The translations under genes were made by a program, and so were the position numbers. Source: Rhizophagus irregularis (lineage: Eukaryota > Glomeromycota > Glomeromycetes > Glomerales > Glomeraceae). From it: 64,000 nucleotides of DNA. The stretch spans positions 1,612,001 to 1,676,000 of the forward strand of contig NC_089449.1 in NCBI RefSeq assembly GCF_026210795.1, written 5' to 3'. This document shows, one piece after another, positions 21,191 to 33,967 of the stretch (position 1 is the stretch's first letter; each line of letters starts with the position of its first letter). The notes under the pieces were generated by a model. The model searched no databases and was not told the origin of the DNA. It saw only the letters and a list, made by a program, of their open reading frames with translations.

Positions 21191-23588
21191 GGTCAAAATA
21201 GTCCAAATCAGCCAAAATTCGGCCAGCCGATTTTAGGCTAAATTTTAGTCTAAAGCTAGACGAATTTTAGCCGATTTTTTGGCTGCAGTTCGCTGCCACT
21301 CGCCTAAAGTTCGGCTTAGAATTTCGACCAAAGTTCGGTTAGCATTTGAAATAACTTTCGGTCAAGTTTGGATGTAAATAATAATGCATTTCGTCCAAAT
21401 TTCGAATTACCGAATGTTGAAGGAATTTTGTTCTAATTTTAGCTGATTTTTAATTATTTAAATTTTGAATTTATATTTTATTCTTTTAAATGTAATTTAA
21501 TTTAATTTCAATTATTTCAATTATACAAATTGTACATAATATATATACATCTATTGCTAATTTATTACTATAGTATTTACCATCCGAATGCTATCTGAAA
21601 AATAAAGTCAACCTAAAAACCGATGATACTTATAATGATACCTACATAATAGACAAAAAAAGAAACAAAATTAAAAAAAACTTAAAAAAAAGTTTGAAAT
21701 GAATTGCTTCAAAACTTACCAATTTATTTCAATCAAAAAATCCTACTGAAAAATCGCCAATGTCCAAACTGATACCTTGAAACTTACCAATTCCAAGACC
21801 CAAAGCCGAAGGTACGATACCTACAAAAAGAAGAGAAAAATTTAAAAAAGAAAAAAAAATATGTAAGTTTCGATTATTATCCATCCAAATCCAAAGAAAG
21901 GAAGCCGGTATTTAAAAAAGAAAAAAAAAAGTTAAAGCAAGTTTTTTAAAAAAAAACCGAAAACAATAAGTTTTGAAAGAAAAGACTTTTGAAACTTGCC
22001 AAAGCCTAAGATCAAAGCCGATATGTACCTAAAAAAAAGCTAAACAAAAAAAATAAGCTTCGAACTTAACGATCAAAGCAATAATCCGAAGCCGATCATA
22101 CTAATCATTAGTAAGCAAATCGAAAGCGACTAAAATCATTTAAAAAAGAAAAAAAAAGAGTTTCGGAGAAACTCACCCGTAAAAAGACGAAAGTTAATAA
22201 TATGATAAAGTTTCGATAAAAAATTAACAAAAAAATTTCCAACGAAACTCACTGTAGATTCAAGATCCGAGGGCCGAAATCACAAAAAAAAGACGAAAGT
22301 TAATATGATAACGTTTCGATAAAAAATTAACAAAAAAATTTCCAACGAAAGGCTTCGCCTGCCAGATTCAAGATCCGGGCAAAATACCTACAAAAAAAAA
22401 AGACGAAAGTTAATAATATGATAAAGTTTCGGTCAAAAAATTGAGTTTAGTTTGAAACTAACCGATAGACGAAACATCGAGAAACGTTTCGACGTTCAAA
22501 ATTGCTTTCGGTTAATCATATATTCATATGTGTTTCCTGCAAAATAATGCAAAAGAACTTTTTTAATTAATTATAATTAAAAAACACTTCACATTTCCTG
22601 TTTCTTATCTTAAAGCCCGATTTCGTGTCCAATCCGGCACTCTACAAAAAAAATAACGAAAATAAATGTTAAAACGTTTCTTAAATTAAAGAAAAATAAG
22701 AAAAAAAACCAACTTTTACCTTAAAGTCCAGTTCGTTCTAGCTGGAAATTCCTATAAAAAAAAAAAGTAGTAAAACGTTTCTATAAAGTGACTTTTTTCT
22801 TTAAAAAAAAAACACTCACCTTCCGAAGCCAAAATAAAGCCAAAAGACCAAAGTTCGGTATCAAAGAGGCTGCGGTATCCAAGAAGCTGAAGTTCAAGTC
22901 CAGGACGCGTCCCAAGAAAAAAAAGGGAACGTTAGTTACGTTCCAACTCAAAAATAAAGCCACTCCTCCCATTATACAATTCCAAAGTCCGATATCCAAG
23001 AGGCTAAGGTCAACGCGTCCCTAAAAAAAAAATTTTTTAAAAAAAAAAGATTTTTTTTTTTAATGGTTTATAAAAACCGCAAAAAGAAGAAAAAAAATTC
23101 CAGTCCGAAGTTGATAGAAAGTCCGAGTCGATTTTAAATAAGGAAAAAAAAATCTACCTAAATTTAGACTTGTGTATTAAAAGTTTAAATATAGATTGTA
23201 AATCGGTAAATCTATTTTGAATTCTTTAAATAAGAAAAAAAAGCCTATAAAAAGAACCGTTAATAACAGTTCGTTGAAATAAAAAATTAAAATAGAAAAA
23301 AAAATCACCGAAATTCCATGTCCAAAATGAATTGTCTAAAAAAAAGAGAGACTTCGTTAAGAAAAAAAACCACAAACAAACATTCTGAAGTTTCGGTTAG
23401 CAATAATCGTCAATTTATATGAACAAATCGTTTATTACTAAATAGATGAATTTTTATTTAGATTTTAGAAGAAAAAAAGGAACAAATTTGTAATTTTCTA
23501 AATTTCAACTAAAATTGTCTCTAAGATAATAAAGTAACATAAAATTAGTAAAAAAAAACCAAATTGCGTCCAAAAGATATTGGTGGTT
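21191..23588. repeat. CACTA left subterminal region with direct repeats
   Basis: About 2.4 kb without a gene. The first 250 bp hold many copies of short motifs (GCCGATTTT, TTCGGTCAA, AATTTTAGTC). Between about 22180 and 22445, a unit beginning AAGACGAAAGTTAATA occurs three times with TTTCGATAAAAAATTAACAA following. CCGAAG-containing repeats continue to about 23400. Such arrays are the usual binding sites of CACTA accessory proteins. Confidence 0.6.
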
Positions 23589-25882
23589 TTACTCAATTTT
23601 CTTATTTTTGTCTTTTTGTTGCGAATCGGCTTCTAAAATAGCTCTACGAATCATCCCAGTAGTTGAAGATTCGCCATGAGCATATTCTTCATCGGTGTTA
23701 TACATAATCGAATCTTCGTTATCATCGTAAACTGGCATATTACCCACAATCGAATCTTCATTATCACCGTAAACTGGCGTTTTACTACCTAAATTTACAT
23801 CTGTTTAATAATTTGACACATGATGATAATTCTTGATAAAATTCACCTTCAATTTCTGTGTCATAAACTTGGTCAATTTGTTCTATGTAAGACCATTCAG
23901 GAGCATTCGGAGGATGGGGGTGGTCGTAAGATTGCAATTCGTCATCATAATTGCGTTCTCTTGTCAAACGAGCGATTTGTATTGTGAATGAATGAGGATC
24001 AAGGATATCTCGAAGTAGCATTTTTAGCTAAAATAAATAATAATTAATATAAGTATAAAATTTCTATAAAAATAAAAAAAAATTGGCATCGAACCTCATC
24101 TGAACGCCAAGACAGATCGTATACGCAAATAATACGTTTATTTTGATTAACAGGATCATCGTCTGATTCACTTATTTCCGGTGAATGGTACTTTCTATTT
24201 TTTAGTATTTTTAATAGTTCTTCTTTATTGTACTTTGATATTTCTGAATTATTATTTGCGTAAAGTGACTTTGCACTTTTCATCCGCCGAATCTTTTTCT
24301 GAATTGTACGTGAAATCTGTTATTGTAAACGTATATACATATGTATATATATATAAAAAGCAAAAAAATCCATACTTCATTTAACCTATTGTTTGCATGT
24401 AAGCGACGATTGTCAGCGTCAAGTTGGCCTTTATTTCTGTAAATATTCCTGCTTCTTCTAGTTTTATGTAGGGACCTGAGCCATTGGGTTAGTTGATCAT
24501 ATGTGGGGTGGTACTTTGGTTTTAAAGAGTTGAGTAACTCTGGTACCAATTTTCAGCAGATCTCCACATTAGCGCCGCTTGTGAAGGTTTCGTTATAATT
24601 CATATCTAACGTTTTTGGTACTGTCTTTAATATCGTTTTCATTTCCGCCTAAATTATTCACAAAAAAAAAGAAAACTCAATAAATGTTGGCACAAAGCTA
24701 TCTGACAAATAAAATTGTACAAACCCTTGCTTTTTTTTCATCCATTTCACTTTCATCTGAACTACTTTCGTCTTCTGAACTGCTTTCATTGTCATAGCTA
24801 CGTTTAGTCAGTCGTTTTCCTCTTTTTTGTTTATGCTTTTGTTTTTTTTCAGATTTTTGACGCTTATGTGGACGAAATTCTTCATCCAACTCAAGTTCGG
24901 GATCTTTTCGGACAGCCGTTTGTAAGCTTCTCGGAAGTTTGACTGACCGATATCGTTCAAGGCTTTCGTAAAGTTTGTCATTTTCAAGACTGAATTCGTT
25001 ATTGATCATTAATAACGTTTGATTCTCTTCTTGTGAACTATTGAATTTTGAGGTGACTGTCTGCAATTGTTCGGTAATCTCATTCACTTGTTGGCGCAGT
25101 TGTTCGTTTTGAGCTCTTAAAATCGCATTTTCTGATTTTAAATCTAACAATCGTATAAATGTTAATGTAAGCAGTATAAAATAAGTTTAATGAACTATAA
25201 TAATCAAAAAAAAAAAATCACCGTCGCTTGATTCTTGTTCACATGTTAAAGCAGGCTCCAGCTGGCGTGGAGCAGGAGGAGCGAGCAACATGCTGGTCAG
25301 CAGACGAATTTTTGGAATTTTAATCTTTAAACTTGAAGTAACAATGGAATTAGTTTGCCGACTTGTTGGAGTAATTGAAGAAGTTTGTTCGGTTTGACGA
25401 TTTGAAGGAGTTGATGTAGTTTGACGATTTGAAGGAGTAATTGAAGAAGTTTGTTCAGTTTGACGATTTGAAGGAGTAATGGAAGAAGTTTGTTCGGTTT
25501 GACGATTTGAAGGAGTGGATATAGTTTGACGATTTGAAGGAGTAATGGAAGAAGTTTGTTCGGTTTGACGATTTGAAGGAGTAATGGAAGAAGTTTGTTC
25601 GGTTTAACGATTTGAAGGAGTTGATGTAGTTTGACGATTTGAAGGAGTAATGGAAGAAGTTTGTTCAGTTTGACGATTTGAAGGAGTGGATATAGTTTGA
25701 CGATTTGAAGGAGTAATGGAAGAAGTTTGTTCGGTTTGACGATTTGAAGGAGTTGATGTAGTTTGACGATTTGAAGGAGTTTGTCTGATTTCCCCATCAA
25801 CTGAAAGAACAAATGGGCCTCTTGAACTTCGAGAGTCCGAACTTTGTCTTCGTTTGTCAGTTTGTTTTTCTTGTTTTTTCAT
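23589..25882 (-). CDS. CACTA accessory gene (coiled coil, basic, coding minisatellite), multi-exon
   Basis: The ATG is at 25882 (MKKQEKQTDKRRQSS). A coding minisatellite follows (QTTSTPSNR / QTEQTSSITPSNR units), then LKIKIPKIRLLTS. A second exon has a leucine-rich coiled coil (LKSENAILRAQNEQLRQQV, about 25150-25040), a basic tract (KKQKHKQKRGKR) and an S/E/D-rich acidic tract. Further exons lie near 24370-24549, 24090-24283 and 23785-24021. The last exon, 23589-23780, contains two VYxDNEDSI repeats and ends at 23589. The exon joins were not all resolved. A TAA at 25604-25606 in the minisatellite replaces what is CAA in the sister units, so this copy probably makes only a short product. In position it corresponds to the second gene (TnpA-like DNA-binding role) of CACTA elements; that role is inferred. 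Confidence 0.55.
25345..25800 (-). repeat. Coding minisatellite, about 11-13 units
   Basis: Units built on TTTGACGATTTGAAGGAGT, spaced by either GTAATGGAAGAAGTTTGTTCGG or TTGATGTAG/TGGATATAG. Short and long units are mixed in an irregular order. All lengths are multiples of three, so the frame of the minus-strand CACTA gene is kept. Confidence 0.8.
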
Positions 25883-26236
25883 ATTTTTATTCAAAAGTTT
25901 AAATTTGTATTTTTAAAAAAAAATAAAAATTGGTGAAAATTCAAGCAGAAATGATCTCTTTTATAGACTCAAAATTGACTTTTGACACTGTGATCAAACA
26001 ATTGATTAAATTTACTTATTATGATCTTATTTTCCTTATTATTTAATTTATCCTAATTCTTACGAATTTCCCTTATTGTTCTTATTATTGATTTATCTCT
26101 TAAATTTCCTTATTGTGATTATGATGATCGAATTTTTTCTTATTAGATTTATTCCCCTATAAGTCGAGATTGATTTGAAATAATGTTAAAATCGACTTTT
26201 ACAGTCAATTATATCAATTTTTCATAAAATAATCAC

Positions 26237-29200
26237 ATGACAAGAAAAAGGTCAATATCAAGTGTACTCGAAGACGATTCTCGACCAATTGCTAAACCAA
26301 TTAGGTCCAGCACAAGGACAAAAGTTAACTGTTTTTGTGACAAATGTGAAGGAAAATTGGTCGATCCTCGTACACAGAGAAAACATGCAAGTTCATCAAG
26401 CCAAATGTCAATTCAGGAAGATATCGAAGCTGAATCGTCTCAACAAAATACAAACAATGAGTTATATCAGTCGGCTAGGTTTAGTAGGCAACAAATTGAA
26501 GTTTCACAAGATACTGTTGATATAGAAGATATAGAAGAAGAAAATCAAGAAACCGACAATTCTGATTTCAATTATTTACCTCGGGAACATGTATCAAGAT
26601 ATACTAAACTTTCAACAACTTTCACCGAACTTTTCATTAACGACTTCGAACAATCAGAAGCTACCGAATCTGATACTGGCATTGATGATAATGACGATTC
26701 GGCAAATAATGAATATTCTGAAATTTTTGAAAGAACTATTCATATAATGTGAAAGATTAATACAGAGGTGGTGAATGATAACCGAATATTATGGATTTTA
26801 ATCTGGATTATGAGATTTCAGACAAGGTTTAACCTTCCAGAAACAGGAATAGAATCATTAATAAAATTCATGAAACTGGTGTTAAGAGAAATCGGAGGTT
26901 CCAATTTTGATACATTTCCTGGCACTTTGTTTCTTGCAAAAAATGTGCTTGGTCTTAAAGACCTATTTCATAGCTTTGTGCCGTGTCAAAAGTGTCATAA
27001 ATTATATAATAAACAAGAATTGGAAAATTTTTATCAAGATGAAGACCTTACTGTAACGAAATGTCAACATATTGAATTTCCAAATTCAACAAGTCGTAGA
27101 TTAAAGCGGTGTCAAACTCCATTATACGACCGAATCTTATTAACAAACGAAAAACTAAGTTTGAAACCTAAATTAATATATCCGTTTGCTGGAATTTGTC
27201 AACAATTGAGGAAAATGTACAATCGACCAGAATTTGAAAAATCCCTTCGACACTGGGCAAATCGTCCAAATCATGATGACATTTTAACGGACATTTATGA
27301 TGGGAAAGTGTGGCGAACCCTAAAAGATAATGATAATTCAAGTAATTTCTTTCATCCTGACGTTGCCGATTCACATCTCGGATTGATGCTGAACCTTGAC
27401 TGGTTTCAGCCGTTTGACAGAACGATACATAGCACTGGAGTCATATATGCTGCAATATGCAATCTTCTGAGAGACATCCAATTTAAGCGAGAAAATATGT
27501 TGATTCTTGGGCTTTTACCTGGCCCAAATGAAGTGAGTTTACATAGAATTAATCACTATTTAGCTCTGATTGTTGATGATTTAGAATCACTTTGGAGTGG
27601 TGTAACTCTAAATCGGACATACGAATGCGAAAATAGAAAGAGGATTCGTGCAGCTCTAATCCTAGTGTCATGTGACATACCTGCCGCAAGAAAAATTTGC
27701 GGTCATGTTTCGGCACTCGCCTTTTGTCATCGGTGTATGAAACACGCAAATTATGAAAACAGAAAAAATAATTTTGCAGGTATGGAGAATATGGACGACT
27801 GGTTCATTACTCGGAATTCGAACGAACATCGTCAAAACGCTCTAGGATGGAGACGTTGTAATTCGGACGCTTCACGAAATCGGTTTGCGAAACAGACTGG
27901 AGTCAGATGGTCTGAATTACTTCGTTTACCATACTTTGACCCAATTATGTTCACGATTGTGGATCTAATGCATTGTCTATTCTTAGGCATTGCAAGATGA
28001 ATAGTTAAACGACTTTGGATAGAGATGAGCGTATTATCACAAGAAACTCTAAAAATAATTCAGAAAAAGATGAATGAATTCCAAATACCCTCTGATTTAG
28101 GTCGAATTCCAGGCAAAATCTATTCTGGTGAAGGTTTTGCTAATTTTACCGCAGACTAATGGCGATTGTTTTTTAATATTTACGTCACTGTAGCACTTTG
28201 GGATCATCTTTCAGTTGTAGATAGGAAGATTATGTAAGAATATGCTCGATATTAGTAAGTCGAATTGTGGAAACCGCTTTCATGAATGAAGCTCACCAAA
28301 GACTAGTTGAAGTCATAAAATTAATAGAAACCCATTACGGTCGAGATATGATAACGCCAAACCTACATCTTTCTCTTCACTTATGTGAATGTGCACATGA
28401 CTTCGGTCCCCTTTACGCTTTCTGGTATTTTTCATTTGAGCGTGTGAACAGTATGTTAGGTGAGTTCGAATTTAATATTTTATAATTCACAATTTAAAAA
28501 GGCCGATTATAATATTTGTTATTTTTAGGTTCTTTTCCAAACAGTCATCGAAAAATTGAACCTGAAATTATGCGGCGATTAATGAACGATAATCAAATTG
28601 CTAATTTAATAAGCTCCGGGATTGAGACAAAGGTCTCGATTTACTTGATAATACAACTGTAGTTGGTTCGCTTTTGGAAACTGACGAATTTTCTTTAGAT
28701 GAAATGAGAAGATATTTATTATATTTGCAAGATATCCGACAATCGCCGATTACTGGACAAGAACCATTTCCAGGCGAAATGTTAAGACCATCTACTGAAA
28801 ATATTGTATTATCAGATGATATGCTTGACCGGATGGTAGAATATTACAATGCAACCTACGAAATGTACAATTTTCGAAAGCCGTTTGGAGAAGGGCCAGA
28901 AGGTTCAATAGTTATTAATGTCAAAATGAACAAATTCGGGAGATGTCGAATTGGTTCCGAAATATTTGGCTCTTCAATGTCGTCTCGACATGTAAATAGT
29001 TCGTTTATTCTGGCCAAATTTGTGACATCAGATGGCGAAGTCGATTGTTATCCTGGCCAGATACAATATTTTTTTAAACATACAATTAATTTGCAAAATC
29101 AATCTGCCGAACATTTTCTAGCCTATGTTCGATGGTATCAACATGTAGCTTCCAGCGATGTTCGATATTATTTTAGTAGTGACGATGAACACGAAACTTG

Positions 29201-29372
29201 TACCGTTAAACTATGGAGATCCAAATTTTATCATGAGAGCCGTGACTGCATTATTCTGGTACATCATATTTTAGGTCAGTTTATTCCAGTAAAATATAAA
29301 ATTTCAGACCGGCGAAATGCAGTAGAATATTTAGCAATTAATCCTATTAATAGAAAGTATCATATTAAATAA
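26237..29372 (+). pseudogene. Tnp2/Plavaka-type CACTA transposase, degenerate
   Basis: The first part (26237-26752) has a Cys motif (NCFCDKCEGKLV) and an acidic region. 26768-28000 is the recognisable core: FHSFVPCQKCHKLY with a second Cys pair, YDGKVWRTLKD, HLGLMLNLDWFQPF, CDIPAARKICGHVS, ALAFCHRCMKH and VDLMHCLFLGIAR. Later parts (28267-28485, an exon from about 28532 after a GT-AG intron, and 28674-29372) give TPNLHLSLHLCECAHDFGP and the C-terminal domain (AYVRWYQH...). Stops near 26750, 27998 and 28158 and frame changes around 26753-26840 and 28100-28260 show it is dead. The DDE transposase would cut and paste the 8.5-kb element from its CACTGGTC ends. Confidence 0.82.
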
Positions 29373-29384
29373 ATAATTTATAAT

Positions 29385-29525
29385 TAACAGCATTCGTATA
29401 AAATCGGTTATACAATAAACATCATTCATACAGCATTCGTACAAAAATCGGTTATACAATAAACATCATTCATACAGCATTCATACAAAATCGGTTATAC
29501 AATAAACATTGTTCATATAAAAATT
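29385..29525. repeat. Three tandem units in the CACTA right subterminal region
   Basis: AAATCGGTTATACAATAAACAT occurs three times, with ACAGCATTC(G/A)TA between. Beyond it, CCGATTT and GCCGAA motifs continue to the end of the element. Confidence 0.7.
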
Positions 29526-29727
29526 GTTAATAATATTTATTCAATTATTTACATTATCGATATTCTACCGATTTTTATAAATCGACCATAAATCATATAT
29601 GTCGAAATTTGGAATATAATTGACCGATTTTTAATAGCTTCCGAAATTGAGCCGAAATGCGTGACAGATCTGCCGAACTTTTGCCGATTTGTCACATGAC
29701 CGAAAGTTTTGATTTCGACCAGTGATA

Positions 29728-30340
29728 TTAATCCATTTTTTGAATAGGAATTAGTTGTACATGTGCGATTCGTCATCTACAGACCTCGATCCATTCATTT
29801 TATATTCCTTTTTTGTGATTACAATTGAAATAGGGGTTGTGAACTCAAACAAAGATGCGCCTACAAACATCACATGCGATCTTCTATTTCGCAAGAGATC
29901 TTAGAAATAAATGGAAAATTTTGAGACATGGCATTGCTCTATTAGTATTAATATTAAGTTGTCATAAAACCGTAATTCGTCAGATTTAATTTTAAGCCGT
30001 ATTGTTAAATTCAGGAAGAGACATTTGTTATTATTAGACGGGATCCAGGCCATCATTTTATTGCTTTAGGTGGAAAAAAATATAATTATGAAAAAATGTA
30101 ATAATGACAAGTACACATAATGAAGCAATGTAATTTTTTATTTGATCTATTTAAATCGGGTTAAATTCTCTTTTCGCGCGTAGTAGGCATACAGTATAAA
30201 ATAAACCTTTTTTCCAGCGCATTTACGCAAGAGATTGCATATTAAAAAAAGTATATCTAAAAAACTTGATCCACCAATAAAATCTCTTAATAAAATTACT
30301 ACGCCTAATCATGTCCAGTTTATCATTGCTCAACTATGAG
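29728..30340. other. Non-coding stretch
   Basis: Sequence between the CACTA element and the foldback element. Short frames are seen but none is supported. No repeat ends are recognised. Confidence 0.4.
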
Positions 30341-32423
30341 GCGCCATGCTGTTCAAAAGTCTGGGGTTTAAACCCCAGATCAAATTCCAGATTTATCTGG
30401 GGTGAAAATGGATTAATCCATATTTCATCCCAGATTTTCCTATATTTCACCCCAGATTTGATTCATATTTTATCCCAGATCTGATCTATATTTTATCCGG
30501 ATTATATTTTATCCTTAAACTATATCACAGGTTTTAAGTCATGTGATCAGATTTTTTTGTTTATGAGATCATTTTAGAAACCTCTCTTATAACTTTAAAA
30601 TAAAGATTAAAGTTTATATGAGATATTTTGAATAGAGATAAAGATGACCCTGAAATTAGATTTTCCAAAATTCTGAACCCATAATCCGTAATTCCAAACT
30701 TCTGAAATCTGAAATTCCAGCCAAAATTGAAATTAAATATGTAAATTCAGCTGGAATTATGCACTTAATTCCAGCAGGAACTATTGAATTTCGATTTTGG
30801 CTGGAATTACAGGTTAATTAATTTTAATTATGAATTAATTTTGGCAGAATTTCAGATTTCAGATTTTTGTTAAATTAATTTCAAATTTCAGGGCTATCCT
30901 TAAATATAGAGATTACATGATTTTAAATTATTACCAGATGTCATACCCTTTATGCTTAATTTTAGCCAAGTTGCCAAGTTTGTAATGCTAGTTCCATTCT
31001 CATGTTATATCATATGACTGAAATTTTAGGTAAGTTTTCAAAAAATATTTTTCAAAAATAAAATAATTTTTTAATTATTTTTTTTTCATTTTTATAGGAA
31101 CTGACATTACACTTATTGAAATTTTAATTCCAATAAAATTGGAAAATTATACATAAGGTTATATGACTTTTTAAAAGGAAAATTTTCATATCAATCATTT
31201 GGTGTTATTTATTTTATTTCTCTTATCTAACAATTTTATAATTAGAAGGCAAAAAAAAACCAAGCCCTTTAGATAAATATAAACAATAAATATTTTTAGA
31301 TTATATAGGGAAAAAAATTTGTTGGTATTATTGAAAAAATATTTAGTATTATAATAATCATATATATAATTCATATTTAAAGTTTAAACATCCTATATAT
31401 AAATAGAAACTTTATTTATAAAAAATTTTTTTAAATTTTATTTTCAGAATTTTTCTAACTATTACTGGAGATGATGATCACCAGGTGACTGAAATTATGA
31501 TAATCAACCAGCATTAAAAAATATAATGCCAGTAAAAATTGATAATTCTGGCTAAATGCCTGGTAATTTGAAGTAAAAAACTTATTTTCATACATTTTTT
31601 ATAAATAAATATGTTGAAAAATATTTTGAGATTTTTTTAAAAATTTATTATTAACCTATTAACAGGCTGATTAAAATAAATTATTTTTATTATTTATTCA
31701 GTGCAATACCTCTATAATAGGTATCTTTTGTATTTTATATGATGATCTAATAATTAGAATTTTATAAAATTTTATCATTAAATAGTTTTTAATAAAATAA
31801 ATTGATTATGTAAATAAAAAATTTTCTCAATTTTTTTACTTATATAATATAAAAATTATGATAAATTTGATTGGTTAAAATTATATAATATTGAAATTTA
31901 TATATTTAGTAATCATAATTCTGGCTAAATTTATAATGCTAACTAGAGTTAAGATTAATTATTAAGGTTTTTTTTTAAAATTTTTAAAAAGAGCAGCGTA
32001 AGGAGAATTTAATTTTATTGGTTGATCGGCAAGAATTCTAACTGGCTAAAATCAATAATTGACTTCGTAATGTTGGATTTATATCACCAGGATAAAATCA
32101 AATATAGATAAAATCAAATCCGGGATAAAATATAAATCAGATTCAGGATAAAATATGGATTAATCTGGGGTAAAATATGGATTAAATCTGGGATGAAATA
32201 TGGATTAATCCAGGGTTTGATAATTGGGTGTGATGTAATTTTTGGTAAAATTTAAGGAATTAATCTGGGGTAAAATGTGGATCAGATCCGGGATAAAATA
32301 TGGATCAAATCCGGGTGAAATATAGGAAAATCTGGGATGAAATATGGATTAATCTATTTTCACCCCAGATAAATCTGGGATTTGATCTGGAGTTTAAACC
32401 CAGACTTTTGATCAGTATGGCGC
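30341..32423. mobile_element. Foldback-type element with long inverted repeats, 2.1 kb
   Basis: The left end GCGCCATGCTGTTCAAAAG and the following roughly 200 bp (TCTGGGGTTTAAACCCCAGA, TTCATCCCAGATTTTCCTAT, and so on) recur inverted at the right end, which finishes CTTTTGATCAGTATGGCGC. The arms are made of variant repeats of GGATAAAATATGGATTAATC. Inside the left part a second inverted pair, AATTCCAGCCAAAATTGAAA against AATTTCGATTTTGGCTGGAA (about 30715-30805), forms another hairpin. No coding region is seen. A target duplication could not be fixed, so the class is uncertain. Confidence 0.65.
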
Positions 32424-32447
32424 TTTATACTCAACTCTTCGGGAATC

Positions 32448-33375
32448 ATGCCTTTTTTGACCTTAACCGCTATTTTTTTGTTCATTGGTCCAGTGTTAAT
32501 CATGGGGATCGCTACCATGTGGTCAAATCTCAAACAAAAAATTTCCGATGAACTTTCCGCACATGTCATCAAAATTCTCATCGATCTTGGTATACTAAAT
32601 AATATACCAGAAATCAAAAAGAGGTCACTTCATGACCAAATCTTTACTGAACTTAATGATAAATTTGACACATGTATTTCTGATATTAATTCTACTTTCA
32701 CTGCGAAACTCGGCAGGATCAATAATGATCTTAATAATAAACTTAATGAAGAAGTTAATGCAGGGTTCGGCAAAATTAACACCGAACTTAATAGTAAACT
32801 TACCAGCGGAAGCTGAAAAAAATAAGGCATGTGATGATGACTTCACTAGGGAGGTGCAGAAAATTTTTTCAATGGTCAATAACATAACTATGAAAGTTAA
32901 TAATATCGAAGAAGCCTGCCGTAATGAATTTAGCAGAATTAATGTTGTTATCAAAAATCTCCAAAATGAAACAAATCAACATTACGCAGTAGTTCAAAGA
33001 TCTGATTTTGATCAACAAAGTGTGTCCAATGAATCTGAAGCTAATTCGACCAATGAATCTGAAACTAATTTGCGAGACTCTTCAACTAATTCGTCTCCAA
33101 GCTCTTCTTCTGGAAGTTCCAATTTATCTGGAATTTTTGATATTACTGGAGACATTAAAATTCGCTTTAAACAACACTTTGATCGACTTATGAAAGTGAG
33201 GAATTATACTTTTGATGAGATGTGCTTCTTGGTAGTAGTTGATATTCGTAGTCTTGGAGGAAATATTAAGATTTCAACAGTGAAAAATTTTTATAATGGT
33301 GTTAGTGGTAATAAAGTTAGCACAATTAATCAGATAAACGCATGGGTAGCTAGTTTTAATAATAATGTGGAGTAG
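32448..33375 (+). pseudogene. Unrecognised coiled-coil protein with N-terminal membrane segment, frameshifted
   Basis: The first frame (32448-32816) starts MPFLTLTAIFLFIGPVLIMG, a likely membrane anchor or signal. It continues with heptad-like repeats (INNDLNNKLNEE, FGKINTELNSKL). A second frame picks up at about 32790 and runs to 33375: EKNKACDDDFTREVQKIF...NNITMKVNNIEEACRNEF, an S/N/E-rich linker, and a C-terminal block FDEMCFLVVVDIRSLGGNI...KNFYNGVSGNKVSTI. Continuity of sequence character across the switch suggests a single frameshift. I do not know the family. The foldback element ends only 24 bp before its start, so its promoter may have been disrupted. Confidence 0.45.
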
Positions 33376-33753
33376 TGGGGAAGGAATCGCCATTATATGG
33401 GTTGGGGCTCAGCAGGCATTTATGCTTTATTCCTCCCTTAAAACATCCTGCTACTCTATTATTTTTTACTTTCATTTTTACTTATCCGGCCGGCCATTTC
33501 TCATATATTGTATTATTTTATAAAAAAAATATAATAAAGATTTCACTTCGAATTTTTTAAATGTGTGTGTTTTATTTAAATACAGTATTAATAAATTTTG
33601 TGTTCGCTTATCAGTTATCATTTGCCCATATAATAAAAAATTAAGCGTTAAACTTAATATGAGAGAGCAAAGATGCTGGGATTAGCACTAAATGGCTTAA
33701 GAGTTAGGATCCACACGTGTAAAAATTACCTTCTTGATCCTAGCGTAACTTTT

Positions 33754-33967
33754 GTGGGATAATCTTACCACACCACCTCGCATATTACAAATATTAATAG
33801 TGCTGGTTACACTGCATAAAGGGAGTGACATTTTATGCTGGTGACAAATAGAGATCAGACCACAAAAAATTTTCTAAGTTGCTGAGATAAATATAAACAA
33901 CGCGGCCGCGACCATGTGACAAAATCATCACCTGTACTATGCGAGGTGGTGTGGTAAGATTTACCAC
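33754..33967. mobile_element. MITE with 31-34 bp inverted ends
   Basis: GTGGGATAATCTTACCACAC...CCTCGCAT at the left is matched inverted at the right (ATGCGAGGTGGTGTGGTAAG...TTACCAC). TTT lies on each side as a possible 3-bp duplication. The 214-bp unit contains a GC-rich palindrome (GCGGCCGC at 33902-33909). No gene is present. Confidence 0.65.

Larger units (their letters stand above)
21187..29724 (+). mobile_element. Complete CACTA (EnSpm/Plavaka-type) transposon, 8538 bp
   Basis: The left end CACTGGTCAAAATAGTCC and the right end GATTTCGACCAGTG are inverted copies of CACTGGTCRAAAT. ATA is duplicated on both sides (21184-21186 and 29725-29727), the 3-bp duplication expected for CACTA elements. 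Both subterminal regions carry many copies of CCGATTT/AAATCGG-like motifs. Inside are a minus-strand accessory gene (23589-25882) and a plus-strand Tnp2/Plavaka transposase (26237-29372), transcribed divergently from about 26.0 kb. The ends and duplication are intact, but the transposase has stops, so this copy could move only with help from elsewhere. Confidence 0.88.

Noticed and set aside
22781-23024. Overlapping frames on both strands in the CACTA left arm
   Set aside because: They lie in subterminal repeats and mirror each other; no protein family is recognised.
25327-25812. 161-codon L/P/K repeat protein
   Set aside because: It is an out-of-frame reading of the coding minisatellite; the TPSNRQT frame links to the start codon and to the downstream coiled-coil exons.
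33896-33912. GCGGCCGC palindrome as a regulatory site
   Set aside because: It lies inside the 33754-33967 MITE, so a role in host gene control is unlikely.
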